A stretch of DNA of 16,337 nt from Porphyromonadaceae bacterium UBA2720 (GTDB lineage Bacteria; Bacteroidota; Bacteroidia; Bacteroidales; Muribaculaceae): the NCBI GenBank assembly GCA_002353885.1, contig DEKO01000175.1, positions 1 to 16,337 of the forward strand, given 5' to 3'. The translations under genes and the position numbers were made by a program. The notes beneath the pieces were generated by a model. It had not been told where the DNA came from, searched no databases, and worked only from the letters and a program-made list of their open reading frames with translations. This document shows positions 6,178 through 12,627 of the stretch, piece after piece. Each line of letters opens with the position of its first letter. Position 1 is the first letter of the stretch.

Positions 6178-7869
6178 ATGAACAGATTCAGAATCACCCA
6201 AAAACGGCTTTTGCTTGTTGCCCTGCTTATGGCGAGCCTGGTGGGGCGTGCTGCTGAGGCGGCGCGGATGCAGAACTATGACCAATGGAAAGACCTGCCT
6301 AATAAAACCTTGATTGCCAAGGGTAACAACTATTGGCATAGCGACAGAATAGATAGTGCTTTGGTTTGTTACATCATCTTGTTTAACAGATATAATGACA
6401 AGATGTCAATAGATGAAAAAGAAATCTGTTGTGGTGCTGCTACTGCAGCGGGAAATTTGTACCTTCAATACTATTATGACTTTCAAACTGCTTATCGGTA
6501 CATGCTGAAAGCCGAGGAAATAGCCATCAATAATGACTTGGACGGCAAGTTGGCATATTTATATGGGTCAATGGCTATTTTACTAGGCATTCAAGTAAAC
6601 TTGGAAACCAACTTTTCATATAAGCTGGAAGTCCTAGAGGCGTTTAAGGAAGCATTTCATCAATCCGTAAAGAGCCGTCATTATCTAGGAGCTTGTATCG
6701 CATTCGGCAATTTGGCTTATACCGCCATAAAACATCAACATGTACATGAGATTATGGGAGAGGTCCAAACCTTTCATGCACTTGAGATCCCAAATGATGC
6801 CCGCCCTGATGATATCCGTTTCAAGTCCTATTTTCAAGGACTATGTGATTGTGTTATTGCATATGACGGAGGAAAATACCAAGAAGCGCTAGACTTAATG
6901 TCACAAATAGATGACTTCTTACCACAAGACGAGAGTCCTCAAGCCATGGCTCGCGACCGAACTATGACTTGCGTGTTGAAATACTTCACATTACTCTCAC
7001 TTAATCGTGATAAAGAAGCATTACAAGAATTGGACAAAGCGGAATCCATTGCCCGCGATAACAATTTGAACGATGCTATTGTTGAGTGTCTGAAGCTTAA
7101 GCAAGACTATTACGAAACCCATGGCAACGCGGTGATGGCCAAGGAGTACAAGTTGAAGTATTTTGAGGCGAAGGATGAGTTTATCAACCGCAGCAAGTTG
7201 TTAAGCGTGGAGCAGCAAAAATTCTTGATTGAACTGGAAGAAATGGGCGTGGAGGTCAAGGATCTGGAAGCGCAGAAGCGCATGCGCGACCTTGTCATAG
7301 CAGGAGTTGCCATTTTTGCTTTGATGGTCATCGCTGCCTTGATATACTTGTGGCGCAACTACCTGAACACCAGGCAGCGAAACCTCATTCTCTACCAAAA
7401 GAACCAGGAATTACTGGCACTGGAGCAAGAGCGAAACATGCCGGCCGAGAAATACAAGAGCAGTCCGATGGACGAGCAGGCCAAGGACGAACTGCTGCAG
7501 CGCATCTACGCTGTCATGGAGAGCCATCAACAAATCTATGACGAGGGATTCACCCTCGACCAACTGGCACGACTGGTCGGCGCAAATCCCAACTATGTGT
7601 CACAAGTCATCAACGAGAAGAAAGGCTGCAACTTCAAGGCGTTTATCAACGACTACAAGATCAAAGAGGTTTGCAGGCGATTGAGTGACCAACAGCAGTA
7701 TGGTGGCCTGACCATCGAAGCTATCGGGCAGAGTGTGGGGTTCAAGTCACGCACACACTTCTACAACACGTTTAAGCAATTCACGGGCATGACCCCTGCC
7801 GCCTATCAGCGCGCCGCCCGCAACAAGCCCGACAGCCCCGAAATCAACGCCGAAAACAAATCTGCCTAG
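6178..7869 (+). CDS. Membrane-spanning TPR sensor with AraC-type DNA-binding domain
   Basis: Predicted 563-residue one-piece signal-transduction protein. Residues 1-29 are a signal peptide. Residues about 40-340 are helical with TPR-like units (for example FQTAYRYMLKAEEIAINND and KEALQELDKAESIARDNN) and would lie in the periplasm. Residues 371-392 (DLVIAGVAIFALMVIAALIYLW) are a membrane helix, followed by a coiled linker (RQRNLILYQKNQELLALEQE). Residues about 455-548 are an AraC-family HTH domain (FTLDQLARLVGANPNYVSQVIN, then IEAIGQSVGFKSRTHFYNTFKQFTGMTPAAY). It should sense an envelope signal and control transcription; targets are unknown. No separate promoter was seen, so it is probably transcribed with the ATPase gene 14 bp upstream. 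Its TAG stop lies in CTAG, shared with the convergent gene. Confidence 0.9.
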   Translation: MNRFRITQKRLLLVALLMASLVGRAAEAARMQNYDQWKDLPNKTLIAKGNNYWHSDRIDSALVCYIILFNRYNDKMSIDEKEICCGAATAAGNLYLQYYYDFQTAYRYMLKAEEIAINNDLDGKLAYLYGSMAILLGIQVNLETNFSYKLEVLEAFKEAFHQSVKSRHYLGACIAFGNLAYTAIKHQHVHEIMGEVQTFHALEIPNDARPDDIRFKSYFQGLCDCVIAYDGGKYQEALDLMSQIDDFLPQDESPQAMARDRTMTCVLKYFTLLSLNRDKEALQELDKAESIARDNNLNDAIVECLKLKQDYYETHGNAVMAKEYKLKYFEAKDEFINRSKLLSVEQQKFLIELEEMGVEVKDLEAQKRMRDLVIAGVAIFALMVIAALIYLWRNYLNTRQRNLILYQKNQELLALEQERNMPAEKYKSSPMDEQAKDELLQRIYAVMESHQQIYDEGFTLDQLARLVGANPNYVSQVINEKKGCNFKAFINDYKIKEVCRRLSDQQQYGGLTIEAIGQSVGFKSRTHFYNTFKQFTGMTPAAYQRAARNKPDSPEINAENKSA

Positions 7870-8234
7870 CAAATGTTGCGGCCAACCCACCAGAGGATGA
7901 TGGCGGCAAGGATGGCATAGATGACCCAAGGTTGGCTGATGGCGCGGTAGTAGCGCAGCCAGGTGGTGCGCTTGAGTTCGCCCAACAGATAGACGATGAT
8001 GATCGGTATGGCAAAAAACAGTCCGGCATTGTAGTGCCATGCCGTGGCTAGGTCGCCATGCAGCAGGGCATGCAGCGCGCGTTGCGAGCCACAACCAGGG
8101 CATTTGTAACCCGTGAGGGTGAGAAATGTGCATCGCGGGAAAAAACCGGCCTGCGAGGGATCGAAGGTGAAGTAGACCACAGCTGCCAACACAACCAGCA
8201 GTACAGCTACACCATATATCAGCCAACGGCGCAT
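7866..8234 (-). CDS. DUF2752 small membrane protein
   Basis: Predicted 122-residue inner-membrane protein with three hydrophobic segments (about 4-22, 71-86, 102-118). Between the first two lies the DUF2752 signature: KCPGCGSQRALHALLHGDLATAWHYN, with C45 and C48 and the RA-LL-GD pattern. Function unknown; the CxxC pair could bind metal or form a disulfide. ATG at 8234 overlaps the upstream TGA by one base (TGATG), which suggests translational coupling; an ATG at 8240 is also possible. The long upstream extension of this frame is antisense-type shadow in the glycine-rich region of the previous gene. The gene ends in CTAG shared with the AraC-type gene on the other strand, a 4-bp convergent overlap that leaves no space for a terminator. 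Confidence 0.85.
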   Translation of the reverse strand: MRRWLIYGVAVLLVVLAAVVYFTFDPSQAGFFPRCTFLTLTGYKCPGCGSQRALHALLHGDLATAWHYNAGLFFAIPIIIVYLLGELKRTTWLRYYRAISQPWVIYAILAAIILWWVGRNIC

Positions 8235-9028
8235 CACCATGACCCACCGGCGCCTCCGCCGCCAAATGAGCCGCCACCGAAGCCGCCCCAGCCACCGCCG
8301 AAGCCGCCACCGAAACCACCCGATCGTGAGCTGCCGCCCCAGTCCGAGCCACCGGTGAAGATGATGGGCGGACCGCCCCATGTGCCGGTGTTGCGGCCGC
8401 CAGTGCCGGTGCCAGTGCCTCCACCATGCGAGCTCCAATAGAGGATATATAAGAAGATGGCCAGGAAGAAGACAATGGCAATGATGTCCTCAGCGCCCAT
8501 CTCATCTTCCTGCTCCATGTATTCCTCGGCGTCATACTCACCCTTGAGGATGGGCATCATCACCGCCAGTGCATCCCACACACCGGCCTCATAGTCACCC
8601 GTACGGAAAGCTGGAATCAGTTTGTTCTCGATGATGCGACGACACAGTGCGTCGGGCAATGCACCCTCCACGCCATAGCCTGTGGCGATGAACACCTTGC
8701 CGCCACTGGTGGGCGTCTTGGGTTTGATGAGGATGACCACACCGTTGTTGAAGCGTTTGTCACCCACGCCCCACTCCTGCCCTATCTTGTAGGCCATCTC
8801 GGCGGGCTGGTAGCCTTGCAGGTCGTGCAGGGTGACAACGCAAATCTGGTTGCTGGTCGAGTGGGCAAAGCGCTCGAGCGTGTCCTCGAGCACCGCATCA
8901 TTGATCATCACATTGGCCATGTCGTTGACAAGCCGTGGCGGATTGGGTCGCTTGGGCACCTGTGCCAGCATGGACAGGCATAGGAGCAAAGTCAGCACCA
9001 ATGCTGACAGTCGCTTGTTGTCAGTCAT
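8234..9028 (-). CDS. TPM-domain (YgcG-like) membrane protein with Gly-rich tail
   Basis: Predicted 264-residue protein. Residues 1-22 are a signal peptide, about 33-160 a TPM domain (LVNDMANVMINDAVLEDTLERF...ICVVTL...NNGVVILIKPK...IATGYGVEGALPD), 181-199 a membrane helix, and 201-264 a Gly/Ser tail ending GGGGAGGSW. This order is standard for the YgcG/TPM family in bacteria. The domain was once called a phosphatase domain; in bacteria the role is unclear and probably concerns the envelope. ATG at 9028 is preferred (ATGACTGA overlap of 8 bp with the upstream stop); an in-frame ATG at 9043 would add MKYPT. It sits between another TPM gene and the DUF2752 gene in a tightly overlapping minus-strand series. 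Confidence 0.9.
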   Translation of the reverse strand: MTDNKRLSALVLTLLLCLSMLAQVPKRPNPPRLVNDMANVMINDAVLEDTLERFAHSTSNQICVVTLHDLQGYQPAEMAYKIGQEWGVGDKRFNNGVVILIKPKTPTSGGKVFIATGYGVEGALPDALCRRIIENKLIPAFRTGDYEAGVWDALAVMMPILKGEYDAEEYMEQEDEMGAEDIIAIVFFLAIFLYILYWSSHGGGTGTGTGGRNTGTWGGPPIIFTGGSDWGGSSRSGGFGGGFGGGWGGFGGGSFGGGGAGGSW

Positions 9029-9458
9029 CGTAGGATACTTCATTGCTCAGTTCATTGATATTCTCGCGGTCGGCGGGAAAGAGTTCTTGCAGCTTGTCGC
9101 CAATCATCGTCACAGCAGCACAAACGCCTTTGACAGGGCTATGCCGCTTGAGATGATGTGTCAACACGTCGACGACATCGTCCCAGAAGTCATCAGCCAC
9201 CTGCCTGTTAATGCCCTCGTCACCCAAGATGGCGAGTTTGCGGTCCTTGTAGGCGATATAGATGAGCACGGCATTGCGGCAGCGCGTGAGGTAGAGCCGC
9301 TTGGCATTGAACACGGCCTCGGCCTGCGGCATGGTCTCGCCCAGGCAGTGCGGGGTGACATGGACACATATTTCACCCGAGGTCTTTCGCTCGGCCTCGG
9401 TGATGGCCTGGGCAATGAGCCGCTGACCTTCAACGGGTATGAAATCTTCGAGTGGCAC
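9021..9458 (-). CDS. Soluble TPM-domain protein (TLP18.3/Psb32-like)
   Basis: Predicted 145-residue protein made almost wholly of a TPM domain: AITEAERKTSGEICVHV (about 18-34), RNAVLIYIAYKDRKLAILGDEGI (about 60-82), then a helical end. No signal peptide or membrane segment was seen, so it may stay in the cytoplasm or work with its membrane partner downstream. The start is a GTG at 9456-9458; the codon before it is an in-frame TAG, and no ATG lies near the domain start. The palindromic repeat at 9462-9637 begins only a few bases upstream, so the ribosome-binding region is within or beside the repeat. The gene overlaps the next TPM gene by 8 bp. A lemA-TPM-TPM order is common in Bacteroidota. 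Confidence 0.85.
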   Translation of the reverse strand: MPLEDFIPVEGQRLIAQAITEAERKTSGEICVHVTPHCLGETMPQAEAVFNAKRLYLTRCRNAVLIYIAYKDRKLAILGDEGINRQVADDFWDDVVDVLTHHLKRHSPVKGVCAAVTMIGDKLQELFPADRENINELSNEVSYDD

Positions 9459-9461
9459 CTA

Positions 9462-9637
9462 GATTATCAGACTTTAGACGTTAGACTTTAGACGTTACTT
9501 TTAGTAGTAGAGAAGTAAAGTAGTAAAGTAGTAGGGCCGATACATTATGGCTGCTGCATGCGTTCCCGCCACTATCATGTGATGGCTTTACTACTTTACT
9601 ACACTACTACTTTACTACAAGTTAGACGTTAGACTAT
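9462..9637. repeat. Palindromic word-repeat element A (inside lemA operon)
   Basis: Fills most of the lemA-TPM gap. The left arm at 9503-9534 is built from GTAGTAAA-like words; the right arm at 9586-9618 is its inverted form (for example GTAGTAAAGTAGTAG at 9520-9534 with CTACTACTTTACTAC at 9604-9618). Outside the arms, AGACGTTAGACT occurs as a direct repeat at 9476-9487 and 9624-9635. The centre (CGATACAT at 9538-9545 and GCGTTCCCG at 9560-9568) resembles the centre of element C in reverse complement (CGATACAT and GCGCTCCCG). In the operon transcript it would form a long hairpin between lemA and the TPM genes. No clear target duplication was found. Confidence 0.7.
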
Positions 9638-9647
9638 ACATTGTGCA

Positions 9648-10244
9648 TTAATCGAATGACACCTTTGGGGCCTTGTCGGCACCGGCCTCGGCCTCGAAGT
9701 AGGGCTTGCGGTCGAAATTGAAGATGCCAGCCAGGATGTTGGTCGGGAACGTACGGATCTCGGTGTTGTAAGCCCTAGCCGTGTCGTTGAACTTCTGTCG
9801 CTCGACAGTAATGCGGTTCTCTGTGCCCTCTAGTTGCGACTGGAGCTCCAGGAAGTTCTGGTTGGCCTTAAGGTCGGGATAATTTTCACTCACAGCAATG
9901 AGTCGGCTCAATGCCTGGGTGAGTTCGCCCTGTGCCTCCTGGAATTTCTTGATTTGGGCCTCGTCGAGGTTGCTTGCATCGACCTGCACCGAGGTTGCCT
10001 TTGCGCGCGCATTGATCACTCCCTCCAGTGTCTCTTTTTCGTGTTTGGCATAGCCTTTGACGGTCTCAACCAGGTTCGGAATCAGGTCGGCCCGACGCTG
10101 GTAGACATTCTCGACTTGTGCCCATGCGGCCTCAACGCCCTCTTGCGACTTGACCATACTGTTATAGGTGCCCTTGCCCCATCCGAACAGGGCAAAACCC
10201 AACAAAACAACGACAGCAACAGCTATCAGACATCCTTTTTTCAT
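9648..10244 (-). CDS. lemA: LemA family protein
   Basis: Predicted 198-residue protein anchored by an N-terminal membrane helix (residues 5-22, CLIAVAVVVLLGFALFGW). The rest is helical with the family signature QVENVYQRRADLIPNLVETV (43-62) and EKETLEGVINARAKA, followed by LIAVSENYPDLKANQNFLEL and ITVERQKFNDTARAYN. The function of LemA is not established; it occurs widely next to TPM or peptidase genes at the membrane. ATG at 10244 is chosen; an adjacent ATG at 10247 is equivalent. The longer open frame to 10457 adds a basic stretch encoded by leader DNA. It heads the minus-strand series of four genes, although a 189-bp repeat-filled gap follows it and could reduce downstream expression. Confidence 0.92.
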   Translation of the reverse strand: MKKGCLIAVAVVVLLGFALFGWGKGTYNSMVKSQEGVEAAWAQVENVYQRRADLIPNLVETVKGYAKHEKETLEGVINARAKATSVQVDASNLDEAQIKKFQEAQGELTQALSRLIAVSENYPDLKANQNFLELQSQLEGTENRITVERQKFNDTARAYNTEIRTFPTNILAGIFNFDRKPYFEAEAGADKAPKVSFD

Positions 10245-10487
10245 CATAATTCTATCGTGTTTAAAGGTTTGAATTTGCGTTTTCGACAGTCTCGGCTGCA
10301 CTCGGCTATGCCCGAACATGTTCGGCATGGCCCTCGTTGGCACGAGATTTGAGCGTGTAAAATTAGACATTTCTTGTCTACCTTGCAACATTTGTGCCAA
10401 TAAAAGTAAAATAGTTTGGTCATTTTTCCGTTTAGATTGTGAGAAATGTCGCACCATTGCCTTCGGCCAAGGTAGGCGGCACCTCGG
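10245..10487 (-). other. Leader and upstream region of lemA
   Basis: Gene-free stretch. It holds the presumed lemA promoter (10358-10388) and, between promoter and gene, a palindrome CCGAACATGTTCGG at 10312-10325 with flanking partial symmetry (ATGC...GCAT), which would form a hairpin in the lemA leader RNA. The repeated CTCGGCTGCACTCGGC phrase at 10291-10306 looks like repeat-derived sequence. Nothing protein-coding was recognised. Confidence 0.5.
10358..10388 (-). promoter_or_regulatory. Possible lemA promoter
   Basis: On the minus strand TTG (10388-10386) is followed after 20 bp by TAATTTTA (10365-10358), one base short of TAnnTTTG. A short inverted repeat AGACA/TGTCT (10365-10379) lies in the spacer. 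The leader would be just over 100 nt. This is the best match in the region but it is imperfect. Confidence 0.4.
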
Positions 10488-10527
10488 AAATGCAAAAAAG
10501 AAAAAACTCGTTTTCTTTTTTGCATTT
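10488..10527. repeat. Perfect 17-bp-stem hairpin, probable dispersed repeat
   Basis: AAATGCAAAAAAGAAAA (10488-10504) pairs fully with TTTTCTTTTTTGCATTT (10511-10527) around the loop AACTCG. CTCGG phrases stand on both sides (10484-10487 and 10530-10534). The T-rich 3' arm could act as a terminator on either strand. The TTTGCATTTCGCTCGG phrase looks to me like a motif that recurs in Prevotella-type intergenic DNA, but I cannot verify copy number here. Confidence 0.6.
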
Positions 10528-10547
10528 CGCTCGGTTTTGATAAATTT

Positions 10548-10742
10548 AACTTTCTAAAGTAGCTACTTTTCGGAAGTTAAAGGAGTTAAGTGGTTATGTA
10601 GTTAAGACGATAGCCTTTTTGTTCTGTAGTTCTACGCTCTCATCTCGCTAGTTCTTGCGGCATGCCGCATCCCTATAGCTATCAGGTAATGTCTTAACTC
10701 CTTTTAGCTCCTTAACTTCTTAAGTACTTTAGAAACTTAAGC
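10548..10742. mobile_element. MITE-like palindromic element B with target duplication
   Basis: A 195-bp imperfect palindrome. Its ends carry TTTCTAAAGTA (10551-10561) and the inverted TACTTTAGAAA (10725-10735). Arms are made of GTTAAGGAG-like words (GAAGTTAAAGGAGTTAAG on the left, CTTAACTCCTTTTAGCTCC on the right), and the centre has the palindrome TGCGGCATGCCGCA (10656-10669). GATAAATTT flanks it directly at 10539-10547 and 10743-10751, as a 9-bp target-site duplication would. It encodes no protein. Bases 10550-10573 are an exact inverted copy of 12421-12444 in element C. Confidence 0.75.
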
Positions 10743-10763
10743 GATAAATTTGGCTACGTCTCA

Positions 10764-10789
10764 ACAATAGCAAAAATTTTTGCTATTGT
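10764..10789. promoter_or_regulatory. 26-bp perfect palindrome upstream of nhaD promoter
   Basis: Perfect inverted repeat with arms ACAATAGCAAAAA and TTTTTGCTATTGT and no spacer, ending just before the -33 region of the nhaD promoter. In DNA it could be a regulator site; in RNA it could stop transcription coming from upstream. Only the symmetry is seen; its role is inferred. Confidence 0.5.
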
Positions 10790-10790
10790 A

Positions 10791-10821
10791 TTCGACTTTC
10801 ACAAATTTTGCACTACCTTTG
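10791..10821 (+). promoter_or_regulatory. Bacteroidota-type promoter of the nhaD-type gene
   Basis: TACCTTTG at 10814-10821 matches the -7 element; TTCG at 10791-10794, 19 bp upstream, is a weak -33 match. The leader of about 40 nt contains the small palindrome GGTTATAACC (10844-10853) before the ATG at 10869. Confidence 0.65.
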
Positions 10822-10868
10822 CGGCGCATTTTCTGTAACAACAGGTTATAACCAAACATACACCCACG

Positions 10869-12206
10869 ATGTCGGGCATCACACTGGCAATCATACTGGC
10901 TTTTGTGCTGGGCTATGCGGCCATCGCACTCGAGAGCTTCACGCGCGTCAACAAGGCGGCCATCGCCTTGCTGATGTTTGTCATTTGCTGGACCATCTTT
11001 GCCATCGCACCCGAGGAATATATCACCGGCGTTGCTCCTGGCCAAATGATGGCAACCATCAACAACATCATCCAGCACCACCTGGGCGAAACAGCCACCA
11101 CGCTGTTCTTCCTGATGGGAGCCATGACCATCGTCGAGGTGGTGGACCAGAATGGCGGTTTCAACTTTGTGCGCGACCTGTTGCGCACCACCAGCAAGCG
11201 CACGCTGATGTGGCGCATCGCCATCTTGGCCTTTGTGCTGAGTGCCATCCTCGACAACCTGACCACAAGCATCGTGATGGTGATGTTGATGCGCAAGTTG
11301 GTGCGCGAGCAGAAAGACCGACTCATCTATGCCTCCCTCATCGTGATTGCAGCCAACTCGGGCGGTGCTTTCTCGCCCATCGGCGATGTGACCACGATCA
11401 TGCTGTGGAACAGCGGCATGGTTACCGCCATGGGGGTCATCACCGAGTTGTTTGTACCGTCGCTCGTTTCGATGGTGGTTCCTGCTTTGATCTTACAACG
11501 CCGCCTGCGCGGCCAGCTGGTCATGCCTGAGGGCAAGGCCGATGCAGTGGCCGACGAGCTGACCACGCGCGAGAAGCGCATCGTGTTCTTCTTGGGTGTG
11601 GGTGGTCTGATATTCGTACCCATCTTCCATGGTCTGACCGGACTTCCGCCCTTTGTGGGCATGTTGCTGGCCCTGGGCATGGTGTGGCTCACGACCGAGC
11701 TCTTCTATGGCAACAAGCGTAACCGCAACAAAGAGGGCATCAAGAAGCGCGTGAGCCGCCTGCTGAGCCGCATCGACATGAGCACCATCATGTTCTTCTT
11801 GGGCATCCTCATGGCTGTGGCTTGCTTGCAGGAGATTCATGTGCTCACTGCGATGGGCGGGTGGCTCAATGAGGTCTCGAGCGGCAACCACTATCTGGTC
11901 ACAGGCGTGATTGGTGTGCTGTCGAGCATTGTCGACAATGTGCCACTAGTGGCCGCCTGCATGGGCATGTATCCCATCGCACCGACAGGCGACATGGCCG
12001 TTGACGGCATTTTCTGGCAATTGCTAGCCTACTGTGCCGGTGTGGGCGGTTCGATGCTCATCATCGGCAGTGCTGCCGGTGTTGTGGCCATGGGCATCGA
12101 GCGCATCACCTTCGGGTGGTATGTGCGCAATATAACCCTGGTGGCCTTGGTGGGATATCTGGCGGGCATTGCCTCCTACTGGATGCTTGACTCATTTGTC
12201 CTCTAG
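10869..12206 (+). CDS. nhaD: NhaD-type Na+/H+ antiporter
   Basis: Predicted 445-residue polytopic inner-membrane protein, about 11-12 helices, that would export Na+ (or Li+) in exchange for protons and so help with salt and alkali tolerance. Family motifs seen: AILDNLTTSIVMVMLMRKLV (126-145), NSGGAFSPIGDVTTIMLW (163-180) and SSIVDNVPLVAACMGMY (352-368); the acidic residues D129, D173 and D356 sit in predicted membrane segments and are likely ion-binding. Length is close to that of other NhaD proteins without a targeting extension. The hydrophilic loop at 281-299 (GNKRNRNKEGIKKRVSRLL) is basic. It is a single-gene unit with its own promoter. Its TAG stop is part of the TAGCATAT duplicated around element C. 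Confidence 0.92.
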   Translation: MSGITLAIILAFVLGYAAIALESFTRVNKAAIALLMFVICWTIFAIAPEEYITGVAPGQMMATINNIIQHHLGETATTLFFLMGAMTIVEVVDQNGGFNFVRDLLRTTSKRTLMWRIAILAFVLSAILDNLTTSIVMVMLMRKLVREQKDRLIYASLIVIAANSGGAFSPIGDVTTIMLWNSGMVTAMGVITELFVPSLVSMVVPALILQRRLRGQLVMPEGKADAVADELTTREKRIVFFLGVGGLIFVPIFHGLTGLPPFVGMLLALGMVWLTTELFYGNKRNRNKEGIKKRVSRLLSRIDMSTIMFFLGILMAVACLQEIHVLTAMGGWLNEVSSGNHYLVTGVIGVLSSIVDNVPLVAACMGMYPIAPTGDMAVDGIFWQLLAYCAGVGGSMLIIGSAAGVVAMGIERITFGWYVRNITLVALVGYLAGIASYWMLDSFVL

Positions 12207-12211
12207 CATAT

Positions 12212-12449
12212 TCAAGTTTCTAAAGTAGTTAAGAAGTTAAGGAGTTAAAGGGAGTTAAGACATTACCAGCATTATCCATTCTGCTTTATCCATTCTGCAT
12301 TATTCATTAAAGATTTACCTTTTGTCGAGGCGGACAGCACGGGAGCGCAGTCCCTATAGCCGCAACCATGTATCGTCTTAACTACATAACTCAAAACCCG
12401 AAACTCGAAACTCAAAACTACCGAAAAGTAGCTACTTTAGAAAGATAAA
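12212..12449. mobile_element. MITE-like palindromic element C with target duplication
   Basis: A 238-bp relative of element B in opposite orientation. Terminal inverted repeats are TTTCTAAAGTAG (12217-12228) and CTACTTTAGAAA (12432-12443). The left arm is made of GTTAAGGAG-like words and closely matches the reverse complement of the B right arm; the right arm instead contains repeated CGAAACTC-like words (ACCCGAAACTCGAAACTC). TTATCCATTCTGC-like words repeat at 12271-12299. TAGCATAT flanks it at 12204-12211 and 12450-12457, as an 8-bp target duplication would, and the left copy contains the nhaD stop codon. It encodes no protein. Confidence 0.75.
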
Positions 12450-12480
12450 TAGCATATCTAGATTGTCTAGAACCCCAAAG

Positions 12481-12518
12481 AATTAACACTCGCTAACAAT
12501 CAGCGGGTGTTAATTTTT
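12481..12518 (+). terminator. Intrinsic terminator after nhaD and element C
   Basis: AATTAACACTCGCT (12481-12494) pairs with AGCGGGTGTTAATT (12502-12515), a 14-bp stem with one G-T pair and a 7-base loop, followed by TTTG. It probably was the nhaD terminator before element C was inserted between them, since without C it would lie about 35 bp after the stop. Confidence 0.8.
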
Positions 12519-12567
12519 GTCACAATTTGCAGGAATTGGGATTTTTGGACATTTTTTTGGTATTTTG

Positions 12568-12599
12568 CGACACAGTGTCGGCAAGTTGCAGTAATTTCG
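12568..12599 (+). promoter_or_regulatory. Probable fadL promoter with palindromic site
   Basis: TAATTTCG at 12592-12599 is a one-mismatch -7 element 29 bp before the ATG at 12628. The expected -33 region is covered by the interrupted palindrome CGACAC-A-GTGTCG (12568-12580), a plausible operator; the nearest TTTG (12564-12567) is 24 bp from the -7 element, which is longer than usual. Regulation by a bound factor is an inference from the symmetry. Confidence 0.45.
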
Positions 12600-12627
12600 C
12601 AAGCCTAAAACAAAAACACAACCGAAC

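Noticed and set aside
4884..7869. Toxin-antitoxin or antiphage system formed by the DUF4143 ATPase and AraC gene
   Set aside because: The AraC protein is a full membrane sensor and not an antitoxin, no toxin or effector domain was recognised, and no other defence gene lies nearby; kept only as a regulatory pairing.
8058..8441. Proline-rich 127-residue open frame on the plus strand
   Set aside because: The PPKPPPKPP stretch is the complement of the glycine-rich tail of the YgcG-like protein; there is no start context or domain.
10808..11530. 240-residue plus-strand frame overlapping nhaD
   Set aside because: His/Gly/Arg-rich composition of an out-of-frame translation, covering the promoter and start of an unmistakable antiporter gene.
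10548..12449. nhaD carried as a composite transposon between elements B and C
   Set aside because: Each element has its own distinct flanking direct repeat, which fits two independent insertions better than one composite event; inversion remains possible.
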